A DNA stretch of 64,000 bases from Alligator mississippiensis (GCF_030867095.1 NC_081827.1:23627001-23691000); one strand, 5' to 3'; shown: positions 48,557-61,172, numbered from the stretch's first letter. Notes: a model not told the origin generated them from the sequence alone. Translations and numbers: made by a program.

Positions 48557-49518
48557 CTTTTTCATCTTCGGAATGTCTTACTATTGGTACATCTTGCCTA
48601 GCGATGGACATTGGCAATACCTTTCTAGCAGAAATGTTTTCAGAACTAGTGGCAGCAGAAACTGTGGCACTTGCGGTTGAAATATTAGACATACTGCTGG
48701 TCAGGACTCCATCAAAGTTCCTCTCATCTGTGTCAGAATCATCTGAATGAAGAGGATTAGTAAAACAGAGGGGTGCTCGAACTGGAAATGTACTGCTATG
48801 ATCCTCAGGTGTATTACTGGAAGGGGGTTCCACTTGAGATGTGGTGTTTGCTGCTAGAGTTGCAGTTTTTATACCATGACACAAGACATCTGAAGAGACA
48901 TCCTCGGACACAGATGCAGTCAGTGCATTTTCAGACCCATGTAGTGACCACAAAGCATGTCCCTTCTCTTTGAGAGACAAACGATCTGGTCTTGGTGGAG
49001 TGTCAGAACCCTTCCGACTCTGCAGCTCTTCTGGAGAAGGTACTACAGTTGTGTTAGATTCCAGACAGGAGTTTTGAGAAACATCAACAAGTGAACCCCC
49101 TGAACTCTGCTCCTGTGGCTTAAAGGTCTTATCCATTACACAGGCTGTAACAGGCTTAATTTTAATTGCATGTCCTCTGTTTAAAAGAGTGTTCCCCTCA
49201 AAGCTTCGTGGTCCCTCCTGAAGAGGTATTTTCTTGATTTCAAAACTTAGGTTCCGCTCAAGCTTTTTCTCTGCACGTTCATTAGGTTCATTCTTCCCTG
49301 AATGTTCAATTGATTTGTTATAGTTTTCATTGAGGTCTGTTGAATGTTCTGATGAAACCATGTGCAAAACTGGCTTTGGATGGTATCTATCATTGTCCTG
49401 CCACACAGTAGTGACTGTCGGATAGGCTGAAGGAGGAGATGGTGTTAAGATGGGTGGTACAGGCTGAGGCTCTGGCGGTTGCAAGATTTCTTCCTTAGCA
49501 TCTCCTTCTACAAGGCAA
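48557..49518 (-). CDS. PTPN12: PTPN12 large central exon encoding the PEST/adaptor-binding region
   Basis: This 962-bp exon encodes about 321 residues. The acceptor is a T-rich tract ending TTTTTTGCAG, followed by SCLVEGDAKEEILQPPEP. The donor is AAAAAG/GTGGGT and leaves one base of an Asp codon. Early on, VPPILTPSPPSAYPTV corresponds to the proline-rich region that binds paxillin and Hic-5 LIM domains in mammals. Then come HPKPVLHMVSSE, KKLERNLSFEIKK and SDTPPRPDRLSLKEK. Near the end, FTNPLHSDDSDTDERN carries the NPLH motif (48747-48758) known to bind the Shc PTB domain, and the exon closes with ISARKVLPMSIARQ. The exon is rich in Ser, Pro, Glu and Thr. The open frame runs a little past both splice sites into intron, so an uninterrupted-ORF call overestimates the exon. 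The reading frame is intact. Confidence 0.97.
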
Positions 49519-49666
49519 CTGCAAAAAAGTGAAGAGTCTGTAGTTGCACAAGAAAACACCTAATTACCCCCCCTCCCTTCACAAAGATACTCAGAGACCA
49601 ATATTAAACTCTAAGCAACATTTCTAATGCTTGCAGACAAAGTTATAAAATATGGATAACATAACA

Positions 49667-50022
49667 CAGTGGTGCTCAACCTTTTCAGAGCCACAGCACC
49701 CCTCCACCACTTCTTTTTTGTGTGACAGTATCCCCAGCTGAGAACCACAGTTGGCGCTGCCTCAGCTTATTTCAGTGCCTCTCAACCAGGTGTTACTGAT
49801 TCCAAGTAAAACCACCCCATGCCTGCTGCACAGCCAACCTAGGAAGGGCTGTGGCACATGCACACTCTAGAGCACGAGCTGCCTCATGTTGTGCTCCTTA
49901 TGCTTCTCCCAAAAACAGAAGCAAGCAGGTGGAACTGCAGCAGAAGTGTACACACAGCAGTTTTACCTGGCTGCTGTGTCCACAACCCTCAGGGTTCATG
50001 CTACCCTGGATGAGAAACACTG
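49667..50022. mobile_element. hAT-like MITE with TSD
   Basis: The left end is CAGTGGTGCTCAACCTTTTC and the complement of the right end CAGTGTTTCTCATCCAGGG. The flanks ACATAACA (49659-49666) and ACATACCA (50023-50030) match at 7 of 8. A second CAGTGCCTCTCAACC motif at about 49773 hints at a nested or tandem terminus. It lies 149 bp upstream of the large PTPN12 exon on the gene's strand. Confidence 0.8.
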
Positions 50023-51369
50023 ACATACCAAGCTTGAACTAAGCCACAAACAGGCAAAGAAACAAGTGATGCATCTTACAAAACATGATATAACAGTAAT
50101 ACTATAAATATCCCTTAAGGACTAGAGCATGCAAACCTTAGCCCACATGCATATACTTAGGATTTCTCATTTTTGTTCCTACAGCTGATTTTTACAGAGT
50201 GGTTGGGCCCCCTTGTGGCAATACTGGAGAAATACTTTCTAAGAAAAAGCCGCTTCATAGTACATGATTTACATACAAAACACAGCTTTCAGTAAGGCAT
50301 TGAAAACCTACATTAAATAAAAGACAGCTGCAAAGGACAGATACACAATGTTTGATATTTAGTCCCTTCTAATCCCTCTCAGGGCCCAAGTTTGACTTTT
50401 TACAAACATTTAGATACACGCTTTTCTAAATAGTTTTAATGAGGATGGTTATAGTTACAAAATTTCCATATAAGCCAGCAGTAACAACTACTATTATCCG
50501 ATGACACAGCTGCAGTAAATTATGTCCAGCATATAAAAACAGATTAGTAGATCATGTGTGGATCATGTTTAGAAAGAAATTATAACACAGTCTTCTTTAG
50601 GAAGGAAAAGTGACAAGTATAGGGTCATAGATAAGTCAGGTTCATAGATAATTTAGTGGAGCAGGATCTGACAAATAGCTTACAATTTCTATTAAGGATT
50701 GTTAAAAGAAAATGAAACTCTTGTTTCTGGGATAAAAACATGTATTTTTAGTCTTATGGTTTTATACTTGCCAAAAATAGTTCTTTAATAAGAAATTTAC
50801 TGCCACATGGAATTAGAATAAAAGGTCATCTGCATGTTTAATCTAACTGAATGAATACTTGTTTAAAAAGTCTGCAAACAAACAGGAAGTCCTTTTCATT
50901 CAGATGTGAAAAAATATTTTTTCTTTTCCCTATACCAGCATAAAATCCAGTGACTCTTGGGATATAAAACAAAAACGCTGGAAATATTCTTATACAGTAG
51001 CATAAGATTGGGGAATTATCTTTAAATAAAAAAAGAAACATTTCTATAGTAGGATGCAGAATATAACATTCAAAATATAATGAACAAAAATATATATAAC
51101 ATCAGTATAGTTAACAGAATTTGGGAAGACAGTGCTATTCACAGGTTGCAAAGATATTTTACAAAGACTAGAATCAGGCTCACGATCATATGAAACACCA
51201 ACTACACAGTTTATACAATTAAGTTCTCTTGTACTGTAGCTTCATGAAAAGAATGGATAAAAACCCAGGAGGAACGAAGAGTCAGATAAAACTCAAAAGG
51301 AGTAGATAAGACTTTTTCCCTTTTTTTCAAAGTACAGCAAGACAAAAGAAAAGAAAACAAAACAGGGGT

Positions 51370-53030
51370 TCTACAAATATGTCAAGATTAAAAAGACCAC
51401 CGAAGAAACCCAAAGGTTCCTTATGGAATGCATAAGGCAGGTTTTAGAGAGATTATACAGGGAAGGCTTTTTTTTTTTAAACTTGTCTTCACAAATAAGG
51501 GCAGCTATCAGATGAGAAGTGCAGTTGGCAGCAAAGATAGGGAAGGAGACAAAGCAGCCCAGAGTAATGACAGAGCAGGTAAGAGAAGCTAGATGCTTTC
51601 ACATTGGCAGGGCCAGACAGGATGAACCCTAGGGTATTGAGACCTTGTAGAGGTTGAGCAAGATTCCAGATGATTAGGAAAAGGGCAAATATAGTGCCCA
51701 TCTTTAGGAAAGGAAAGGAGGAGGATCTGGGGAATGACATACCAGTCAGCCTGACCTTAATATCTGGCAAGATCATGGAAGGTCCTCAAGGAATCTACTA
51801 TGAGGCACCTGGCAAGAACAAGGTGATCACGAACAGTCAGCATGGATTCACCAAGAGCATGTCATGCCCAATGAACCTGATGTCCTTGTATAAGGGGACA
51901 GGCTCTGTGGATGGGAGTGCAGGGGAGCAGCAAATGTTATACAATCTCAACTTCTGTGAGGCTTTTGACATTGGTCTCCCACAATATTCCTCATTATCAA
52001 GCTAAGGAAATACAGACTAGACCAAACTACTACAACCTGGATACACAACTGGTTGGATCATCATGCTCAACGGGTGACCATCAATGGCTCAATGCCTAGT
52101 TGGGAAGAAGTATCAAGTGGGGTTCCCCAGGAGTTCGGTACTGTTAAACATCTCCATTACTTATTTGGATGAAGGGATAAAGTGCGTGCTTAGCAAATTT
52201 GTTGATGATACCAAGTTGGGTGGAGTTGAAGACACGCTGGAGGGCAAAATGACCTGGAGAGACTGGAAAAATAGTCTGCATCCAATCAGATGAGATTCAA
52301 CAAGGACAAGTGCAAAGTTGTGCACTTAGAGTGGACCACGAACTGAATGAGCCAACAGTGTACTCCTGCTGCAAAAAACCCCACAAAAAACAAAAACAAA
52401 AAAAAACACCCCAACAGCAACAGCATTTTATTAACAGGAGTGCCACTTGCCAATCAAAGGTAAGCGATTCTTTCACCCTCTTTAGCACTGGTGAGACCTC
52501 ACCTGGAGAACTATGTTCAGTTTTGAGCCCCACACTTCAAGAAGGATGTGGACAGACTAGAAAGAGTCCAGCACAGAGCAGCAAAAATGATAAGAGGAAG
52601 CAAGACTTAGAAAAAAAGGTTGAAAGAACTAGGCTTATTTAGTCTGGAGATAGCCCTTGAAGACGACTGATGGGGGATCTGATAAGTCTTCAGATACTTT
52701 AAGGGTAAATTACAGAGAGGATGGAGATGGGCTTTTATCTGTGGCCACAGGGAACAGGACTAGGAGCACTGGCCTCAAGGTGCAGCAGAGGAAATGCAGA
52801 TTGGGGATTAGAAGGAACTTTCTGACTATAAGGGTGGCCAAGCATTGGAACAGGCTTCCTAAAGAAGTTGTTAAATATCCACCCTTAGGCGTTTTCAAAA
52901 GCAGGTTGGACAGACACTTGATTGGAATGATTTAGTCGGAGACAATCCTACCTTGTGCAGGGGGCTGGATCATATGATTTTGTGAGGTCCCTTCCAGCCC
53001 TACTTTCCTATGATCTCATAATCCTATCTA
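51370..53030 (+). mobile_element. Old CR1/L3-like LINE
   Basis: Recognisable fragments in order: VPIFRKGKEEDLGN (51690s); SQHGFTKSMSCPMNLMSLY; FCEAFDIGLPQ; LSKFVDDTKLGG (decayed FADDTKLG); a later HFKKDVDRLERVQ-like region near 52530; and GIRRNFLTIRVAKHWNRLPK to LDRHLIGMI (52790-52935). The tail is CCCTTCCAGCCCTACTTTCC followed by TATGATCTC. Several frame changes and stops. An A-rich expansion lies near 52370-52430. Antisense to PTPN12. Confidence 0.85.
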
Positions 53031-53655
53031 TATTATCAATATTTCATGCCAAAGTTCTACAGAGAACACGTAAGTTATGATGCCAGAACTGGAGTTTCAA
53101 CAGACTTTGAAATGTCTTATTTTGAAAAAAAATGAATGGAAACATCTGAAAATTGACTGGTGTGAGAATTGATCCTAAATTGGATTCGCTATACATTAAC
53201 TTTACTATATTATCCCTTATGTCTTGTTAAAAAGCAGTATATAGATTTTTTGTGTATAGTACAAGTTTAAAAGTAAAGTTGCTGGTATGACTGAGGATTT
53301 ATTGAGGCTAAATGTAGTCTTACTGCAAGAATGGAATAAAGTTTGTATTTGTCATTCTACAACATAGGGGTTGGTAACCCAAGAGCTGGGTCAGCAATCT
53401 GCGAGGCTGAAGCTGAGGCTTCAGCAGAAACCAGGAGTCAAGGATGTCTGCGCCAGGGGCTTTGACTCCACCATGCCACAGCTGGGTGGCAGGCAGAAGC
53501 GGGTGCAATAGCTGGGTTCTAGTGCCAACCTGCCTCATATCCATGCTGAGCCATTCCAGCCTGCCACTGAGAAAGATTACCAAGCCCTGTCATATTATAT
53601 GGCCTTATATTAACAATGATTAAAAGGAAATGCTTACAGAAGTCATTTCCTAGAC

Positions 53656-53880
53656 CAGGAGTGGCCAACCTGTGGCACAGATGCCATAACTGAGTGGCAC
53701 ATGGCAGATTAGGGAGGGAGCAGGGAACACAGGAGCAAATAGGGCAAAAAGCAGAGTAACAAATTGCCAGGAAGCAGAATACAGAAAAGGAGATGGGGCA
53801 GAGGAATGGAATTGGAGTGACATTTGGGGAGGGAGTGGGTCTTAGCTTGTGGCATGCCTGCCAAAAGTTGGCTGCCACTG
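53656..53880. mobile_element. hAT-like MITE with TSD
   Basis: The start is CAGGAGTGGCCAACCTGTGG and the complement of the end CAGTGGCAGCCAACTTTTGG. The flanks TCCTAGAC (53648-53655) and ACCTATAC (53881-53888) match at 6 of 8. 225 bp, non-coding. Confidence 0.75.
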
Positions 53881-54706
53881 ACCTATACAACATGTGTTCA
53901 GTTTTTGGAATGCAAACCAGGAATAAGCTTAACACCTGCAGCATCTGTTAATATGAATGAGAGTGTTCAATCTATCCCAAAAACAATTTTTCAATATCTT
54001 TTGAGGAAGATTTTTGCTCAACTATCCATGTAGGTGTTGAGTTTCAGAGACAGTTGCACCCTTTAAGGTTTTGTACACATTTGTGGAATGTTCATGTAAT
54101 TAAATAACTAGATTTTCAAATTATAATCTAAGATACTATTTCCTGCTCTGGATGGTGTGTCTACATCCCTGGATGATACAGAAAATATTTCTAAATACAT
54201 TAGAAATACATTTTAAAAAGAAGTGAAAAAAATGAGCACAGAACAGATGCTTTGTGGCTCAGATGTGCTGCTTTCCAGAGGTTAGTAAAACCTAATCCAC
54301 CCTCAACTTGTGTATGAATTAAGAGCAAAAGCCTGTGTTTTCAACGCGTTTCATAAAAATGTGCCACACTAGATTATGGCAGGCAGGCGGCAGTGGTGGA
54401 GAGACCCACACAATACTTCAACTTAACCATATTCTTCATGGAATATAAGTGAAATACAAAATAAAGTTATTCTTTCATAAACATGCACAGCTTTAACAAC
54501 ATGTGAGTTTAAAGTTAACTATTTAGATTATTTGTAACCACGGAACCACTGGAAAGCCAATTTTCAAGTATCCAAGTACATTGAGCACTTCAGAGAATAA
54601 AGAAAATCTGTCTAAATAAGCATATTATCTATAGTATAGGTATAAAAACAAGTGAGGCAGTAGGCAATACCTCAAAAGGGAAACGCATTTGTATAGTACA
54701 TCCATT

Positions 54707-55235
54707 TTTCATAGATTGTAGAGTCGAAGGGACCACAATGGATCATCGTGTCTGACCGCCTGCCCCTGGCAGGAAAGAGGACTGAGGTCAGATGACCCCA
54801 GCCAGGTGACTATCAAGCCTCCTCTTGAAGACCTCCAAGTTAGGTGATAGTACCACCTCTCTTGGAAGCCCATTCCAGATTCTGGCCACCCTTACTGTAA
54901 AAAATGTCTTCCTAATGTCTAACCTAAATCTACTCTCCACTAGTATGCACCCATTACTCCTAGTTACTCCCTGGAGCACTCTGGTAAATAGTGCATCACC
55001 AATTCCCTGTTGTCCTCCCTTGATAAACTTATAGGTAGCTACAAGGTCTCCCCCCTCAACCATCTCTCATGAAGGCTGAAGAGATCCAAAACTCTCAACC
55101 TCCCCTCGTAGGGTCTTTCACGGAGGCCACTAATCATGCGAGTGGCCCTCCTCTGAACCCTCTCCAGATTCTCCATGTCCCTCTTGAAGTGCGGCGCCCA
55201 AAACTGGACACAGTACTCCAGCTGCAGCTGTAGTA
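54707..55235 (-). mobile_element. CR1 LINE 3' end, sense to PTPN12
   Basis: On the minus strand: a CTGCAGCTGGAGTACTGTGT-type start (QLEYCVQFWAPHFK), VQRRATR-like and YEGRLRVLDLFSLHE-like residues, then KFIKGGQQGIGDALFTRV and RFRLDIRKTFFTVRVARIWN to LDSHLAGVI, and a 3' UTR ending in CATAGATTGTAGAGTCG complement. It is 5' truncated near 55235. Confidence 0.9.
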
Positions 55236-57904
55236 CTGTATTTACTCAAATACAAGATGACTCCCTAATAATTAGATTCTATATATAGAAAATGTATACA
55301 TTTGTTATAATTTTCCAGGTACCAAATTTAAGTATTGAAGGGTTGTCTGGAATCTGTCCCCTTGCACAGCTACAGCAGGGAAAGCAGTGGCTGAGAGGGG
55401 ATGGGAAATCAGGTGCCCCCCCTTACCCTCTACCCTTCCCACTTTTCCCCCTTGCATCCCCCAGCCTCTGCCCCTCCCCTCAAGCTCCCCCCAGTCTCTG
55501 CCCCAACCAAACCCCACTTAACTGTCAAATGCTGCTCGGGCTACTCTCTCCAGAAGCACAGCACATGGAAGCTCAGCCCTTGCCTGGCCATGCAGGGGAG
55601 GGAGCAGGAGGAAGAAGCTTTCAAGTGCTCCAGACCTGGAGAGACCCCCCAGAGCTGAGCTGCACCCAACAGTAAAGGGGAGCAAAGGGGGTCAATGTGT
55701 GGGCAGAAGCTGCAGAGGGGAAGCAGGGATGGGAGTGGGGCAGGAGGCTGCTATGGGTCTGACTTTAGCCTCCACCAGGGCTCAGGGCCAGAGTCAGAGC
55801 CACAGTAGCTGCCTGCTCCTCACTCCACTTCACATGCAAATATAAAGACAGGGTTTTTTCCCCCCCCCAGGCTGATTGGGGGGGGGAATGTATTTTATTA
55901 AAGTATACAGTATGTACTAGGAAATTAATAAAACAGCAGACAATTTAAATGTTGAACTACTCTGGTGCTTAATGAGAAAGTGTTTTAGTATTAAAGAAAG
56001 ACCAAACGTAGTTCAGATTTAAATGAAGATTGGCTAGTGTCCAAGTGAAAAGCCCCCCAAGTAATCCATGGTTTTTCTGTGTGCCACACTGTAGGGTTTT
56101 ATCATCAAATAAAAGAGAGTGATGCCAAGGTCATGGAATGCAGCTGCTGTGATCAACTAAAAATAGATACTGAGCTCTACGTTCTTCCAGATAATTAAAA
56201 TAGGAACATTAAACCCTACATAAAAGGGCTGAAGCTAGACACCCACATTATTCTACTGTGCTTAAACATTTGATCTTATGCAGCCATGTGGGAGAAAAGC
56301 TATAATTTGCTGAAGTTGTCAGAAACTGAATTATAGGGTATAGCATACACCCAAGTGTGCAGAATGATCAAAAATAGTCCATTTGTGCTTCTCTACTAAA
56401 AAATCAGTTGTATGAGAAGTGTTTTTAAAACCACCACTAACAAATAAAGCAATGGCCGCTAATACAGCTACTAAGAGGTAGTTAGGTGGGTTAGTCTGAA
56501 GCCAGGACACAGTTGCCCCTTATAGATTAACTAATTGACAGATGCATAATTGTTTTGTAAGCAATAGCTTACTTCTGCTTAGCACGTGAGAAAGCAAGCT
56601 GTTGCTTATGAAGACTTGTTCATCTCTTAGGTGATCTACAAGGGGCAACTCTGCCCTGCCTTCGGACAGTATAGCTACTAGCAGTCAGCTGATATATTAA
56701 TATTTGTGATTTTAGACTAACCAAAAATGTATTAAAAGGTGTGCCTGTATGTCAGAGTTTCATTTTTGTATAACTATCCAATTCCAGTCACAAACCCTAT
56801 AGGTACTAATTTGACTCATCAGTAACATTAAATGACAGCTGGGACAGAAGACAGGTTTTCTGCAGAAACAGAACAAATTGTAGGATTATGCTTAAAATGT
56901 GTTCTCATCTTTCTACTTTTCCATAAGATACATTTTCTCATTCCTCATTTTCTTTCAATATTGCTGTACTTTCTAGGTTGACTGTTCAATCATCAGCTCC
57001 AAAAGATCTCTTTACTTTGGAAAAGATTACCACTTCTGTCTAGTGAATACAAACTCCAATCCCTCTTTTCCTTTGCGTTTCCCTTTAGTTTTTTCCTTTT
57101 TTCTTCCTCTGTGCTTATTTGTTAACAGAAGACTGTCAAGCAATTATCAAGCAGTCCTTGAAGGAATCTGCTCCCGGAAATGAAACCAGTCTCATTAAGA
57201 TATTCCCTCCACATTGCAGAGCTCCAAGACCTTCCCCAAGGACTGTAGCAGAATTATACTGTACCACAGTCAGTCTCCATTTGCAAATTATTCAAAGCTG
57301 GTTATGATGATCTTGCATCTAACAGGAACAGTTTGCCCCCTCCTTTTTTCATTTCTTAGTCTACAACTATTCAGACACAATTGCCACAACTGACAAAGCC
57401 TAATTTATCAAGAGGATATTAATACTATTGTATTAGACCTAACATTTCCTGAAACACTCTGAATAAGCACCAATCGTGGATCTTACAGACTCAGTGGTGC
57501 CTCAAATAAACTCTTGTATTAACTGATGGGTAACAGCTGGAATTGTTCTTGCTCAGATGTTAGTGGCAGTAACCAAAGGGGTAATTTATTTATTTTTAAT
57601 AATTTAAGACAAACAACATTCAGATGTAAGCTACACAGAAAGGTAACTGTGTTCAATAAGGATGTTTTATGTGCTTTAACAACAAATATGATGTTTGTAA
57701 AATATTTAGTGTTTAATGTAAGCCACTGCAATTCCAGAACACAACTGTTCTGGGCTTTGCTGGTTGCCACCTCCCTCTCTTTCTGCCACATGTGTCAAGC
57801 TGTTCTTAAGCCTCCCTCACAAGCATGGGTGTTGGCTGCAATCAAAGCTGGCTACTTCAGCTGTGGTGTACCAATACTCCTGCTGGACCGAAAGTCACAA
57901 GGGT

Positions 57905-58035
57905 CAGACTAATTGCCATATTTGGGGCTGGGAAGGAATTTTATGCCATGGTCAGAATGGTACAGACTATTTGGGGGGGGGGGGGGGGTTGCCTTCCTTT
58001 GTAGTGGGGGGCATCGCCTCTACCAAGGATCTCTT
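57905..58035 (-). repeat. Dispersed reptile repeat with G16 run
   Basis: GCTGGGAAGGAATTTTATGC, GGTCAGAATGGTACAGAC, a 16-base G run (57973-57988) and TTGCCTTCCTTTGTAG follow the order of a common crocodilian/turtle repeat. Family and strand are not certain. Confidence 0.45.
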
Positions 58036-58205
58036 GAGCATCTTCACATTTCATAGAAACAGGATGTTGGCTGCCAAGGAGAAAAAGTGCTTTCCCTATT
58101 TTTTATGGCAGCCTTTCAAGTATTTGAAGACTGCTATTATGTCCCCTTTTAAATCTAACTGTCCTTTTCTGGATATCTTTTTATCTAGGAAGCCTCTTTC
58201 ATAAA
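58036..58205 (-). mobile_element. CR1 LINE fragment
   Basis: GGCAGCCTTTCAAGTATTTG, AAGACTGCTATTATGTCCCC and TAGGAAGCCTCTTTCAT are the reverse-oriented text of a CR1 C-terminal coding region. Diverged. Confidence 0.65.
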
Positions 58206-58616
58206 ATAATCTTAGCAGAATCATGCCCTTACTTAAAATGTGTATTAGAAATAATTATAAATGAATCAAACTAAATACCAATAGGTATTAAGCTAAAATA
58301 TGGGAAAAGCATTTCAATGCACCCACTCAAACAGAACTTTCTTAGACCAAGTTCATATAATCAACAATGCTCTCAAATTTCTTGACAAGCTGCACTATAA
58401 AAGCACTCAAAAGCAGTCAAATTACTTTATGCAAGCTGTCAAAAACAAGCTAGCATAAAGTGGACCTATTCAAAAATTTCCAACTTTCTTCAAAATTATT
58501 AATGGTATCAGTAGTAATAAGAGAATTCATGGTACACGAGAGAAAAATCAAGATCTAGAAGAGTCAGATGCTGAGAACAGAAAAAAGCAAATAGAACAAG
58601 CCAGTTGAGAACCTAA

Positions 58617-58942
58617 GGCCACCTATACATGAGCTGGACATCTGCTCTGACATGCATGCATCAGAGCAGACTTGATTAACTGAGTCTGCTGGAACATGCT
58701 AATTAGCATGCTCCAGCAGCCTCCACTTCAACTGTATTCAGTGTCCCTGCACTTCAAAATAGTGGCGGGGCACTTTAACTAAAGTTCAAACAAGCTTTAC
58801 TTAAAGTGCCCCTGCTGCCATTTTGAAGCTGAATACGGTGCTGAATACACAAGATGCTACAGGCACTTTAAAATAGAGCATCTCTCAGAGCTGCTCTAAT
58901 TAAACCGCACCCCACCACCACCCAAACTGTGTAAAGATGCCC
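58617..58942. mobile_element. Harbinger-like MITE with TAA TSD
   Basis: Starts GGCCACCTATACATGAG and ends GTGTAAAGATGCCC, with TAA on both sides (58614-58616 and 58943-58945), the TWA duplication typical of PIF/Harbinger. The centre has a near-perfect palindrome GGAACATGCTAATTAGCATG followed by CTCC. It shares ACTTGATTAACTGAGTCTG with the next element. Confidence 0.7.
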
Positions 58943-59042
58943 TAAGATTACAGCCAGACACATCCCTTCAATAAACAGAGGGGAAAAAAAATGAGAAATT
59001 CATTACATCAGTAATGTTTGATCAATCAGAAGTGGGAAGTGA

Positions 59043-59347
59043 GGGCATTTGTACACATGGTTGCACTACAGCGTTGGGAGCTTTTAAAAGCACCTGGCAC
59101 TGTGAAGCATACATATATATGAATTGCAACATGTGCATCAGCACTGAGAAAGTGGTAGTGGAAAACATCAAAGGTGTTTTAGTTCAAAAACGCATCGCTG
59201 CTATTTTCTGTGCCCCGGCATGCATTTTGCCACTTATACAACTGCATGCGACACAGTGCAGAGCATGTCAGCTTGCATGTGGAGCACACTTGATTAACTG
59301 AGTCTGTTCAGAAGTCACAGCACAAAAATGCATGTGTACAAATGCCT
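59043..59347. mobile_element. Harbinger-like MITE with near-perfect TIR
   Basis: The left end GGGCATTTGTACACATG and the complement of the right end AGGCATTTGTACACATG match at all but one base. TGA flanks both sides (59040-59042 and 59348-59350). 305 bp. It lies only 100 bp from the related element at 58617 and shares ACTTGATTAACTGAGTCTG with it. Confidence 0.72.
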
Positions 59348-59416
59348 TGAGAGAGATCATATGGGGTTGTGAACCAATGGATCACAAAAAGAACTTGCTG
59401 CTGGAATGCCACAGGT

Positions 59417-59447
59417 AAAAAAAAAAAAAATATATATATATATATAT
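59417..59447 (+). repeat. A14(TA)n simple repeat
   Basis: Fourteen A followed by a TA dinucleotide run. Confidence 0.95.
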
Positions 59448-59534
59448 TCCCCAAACTTTGGCCAAAAAAATCCACAGATTTCTGGGAATTATGGATGAGA
59501 AACACAAGTTTTCAACTAGGGTGCATCTATATCT

Positions 59535-59760
59535 TTTGAAGGGTACCATGAGATGCAAGTAGGTAAGTCTAGGCTCAGGACTGTCCCTGCCTGACTGATC
59601 CCCCCACCTCCACTGCCTGGTCACTCTGCAAGGAGGTAAACACTGCAATATATAAATTAGTTTTTTAAATTGGGTGCCACTTAAATCAAAGAAGTTAGGC
59701 AGCAGTTCCTCAAGTCCAGTGAAGGGTATCTCGAGTCTAAAAAATTGAGACCCACTAGTT
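59535..59760. mobile_element. Fragment of the 19645/47046 hAT-like family
   Basis: GGGTACCATGAGATGCAAG near the start and GGGTATCTCGAGTCTAAAAA then TTGAGACCCACTAG at the end follow the right half of that family. The left terminus is not clear. Confidence 0.4.
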
Positions 59761-59939
59761 TGAAGTGCAAGTGAAGTTTTGACAAAGAATTGTCAAAGCA
59801 TAAGGAATATTTACTTCCTAGGATCATCGGGGCATATTTTACTTACGGCTGCAAACATAAAGGATGTCTCCTTGAAAATAATTTACTCTGGGTTTTACTC
59901 CAGAGTAACTTAACTCTATAGCAAAGAACAGGCATACAT

Positions 59940-61172
59940 CTAGCTGGTCCAACCTGATTGCCTTTTATTACCAAGTAACTAAATCCTTGGGTGATGGTGT
60001 TGCCATGGACGTAGTCTTTCTAGACTTTAAGAAGGCCTTTGACACTGTCTCTCACCCCATCCTCATCAATAAGTTAAGCGACTGTGGCACTGATGCCTAC
60101 ACAGTTGGATGGGTAAAAAAATTGGCTGATGCGGTGCACCCAGAGAGTAGTGGTAGACGGGTTGTACTCAACCTGGCGAGATGTGAGCAGTGGGGTACCC
60201 CAGGGCTTGGTCCTCAGGCCTGCACTGTTTAACATCTTCATCAGCGACTTGGACAAGGGGGTGGAAAGCATGCTATCCAAGTTTGCTGATGACACTAAGG
60301 CGTGGGGCAAGGTGGACACACTTGAAGGGAGAGAGAGGCTGCAAATAGATTTAGACAGGCTACAAAAGTGAACAGACAAGAATAAGATGGGATTCAACAT
60401 AGACAAATGCAGGGTGCTGCATTTTGGGAGAAGGAATCCACAGCATACATACAGGCTGGGGAGTTCCCCTCTTGAAAGCACAGAGGCAGAATGGGATCTT
60501 GGAGTCATTACTGACTCCAAGATGAACAGGAGCCGCCAATGTCAGACCGCAGCCAGCAAGGCCAGCCATACCTTGCCATGCATCCAAAGATGCATCTCAA
60601 GCCGATCCAGAGAAGTGATACTCCCCCTCTATGCGACTTTGGTCAGGCCGCAGTTGGAGTACTGCATCCAGTACTGGGCGCCGCACTTCAAAAGGGATGT
60701 GGCCAGCCTGGAGAGGGTTCAGAGGAGGGCCACCCGCTTGGTGAGAGGGCAGCAGGACAGGCCCTACAAGGAGAGACTGAGGGACCTGAACCTGTTCAGC
60801 CTCAGCAAGAGGAGGCTGAGGGGGGACCTGGTGTCTGCCTACAAACTCATCAGGGGAGATCAACAGCAAATAGGTAGAGCCCTTTTCTCCCCAGCACCAC
60901 CTGGGGTGACAAGGAACAATGGTAATAAATTGATGGAGACTAGGTTTAGGTTAGAGATCAGAAGGCAGTATTTTACAGTTAGGGTGGCCAAAAGCTGGAA
61001 CCAACTTCCCAGGGAAGTGGTCCGCACCCCTACCTTGGGCAAATTCAAGAGGAGGTTGGATGATCACTTGTCTGGGGTCTTGTGAACCCAGCATTCATTC
61101 CTGCCCATGGCAAGGGGTCAGGCTAGATGATCTGTTCAGGTCCTTCCTGACCCTAACTGTTATGAAACTATG
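59940..61172 (+). mobile_element. CR1 LINE, young, 5'-truncated, FADD intact
   Basis: Starts inside RT (SNLIAFY-like, then VAMDVVFLDFKKAFDTVSHP) and continues [20 protein letters not shown] and [21 protein letters not shown] frame change lies near 60125 and a single TGA at 60369-60371. Beyond that a 232-codon frame (60387-61085) is open: FNIDKCRVLHFGRRN; RSREVILPLYATLVRPQLEY; VQRRATRLVRGQQDRPYKE; RFRLEIRRQYFTVRVAKSWN; LDDHLSGVL. The tail is CCTTCCTGACCCTAACTG then TTATGAAACTATGAA. Antisense in the large PTPN12 intron. Confidence 0.94.
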
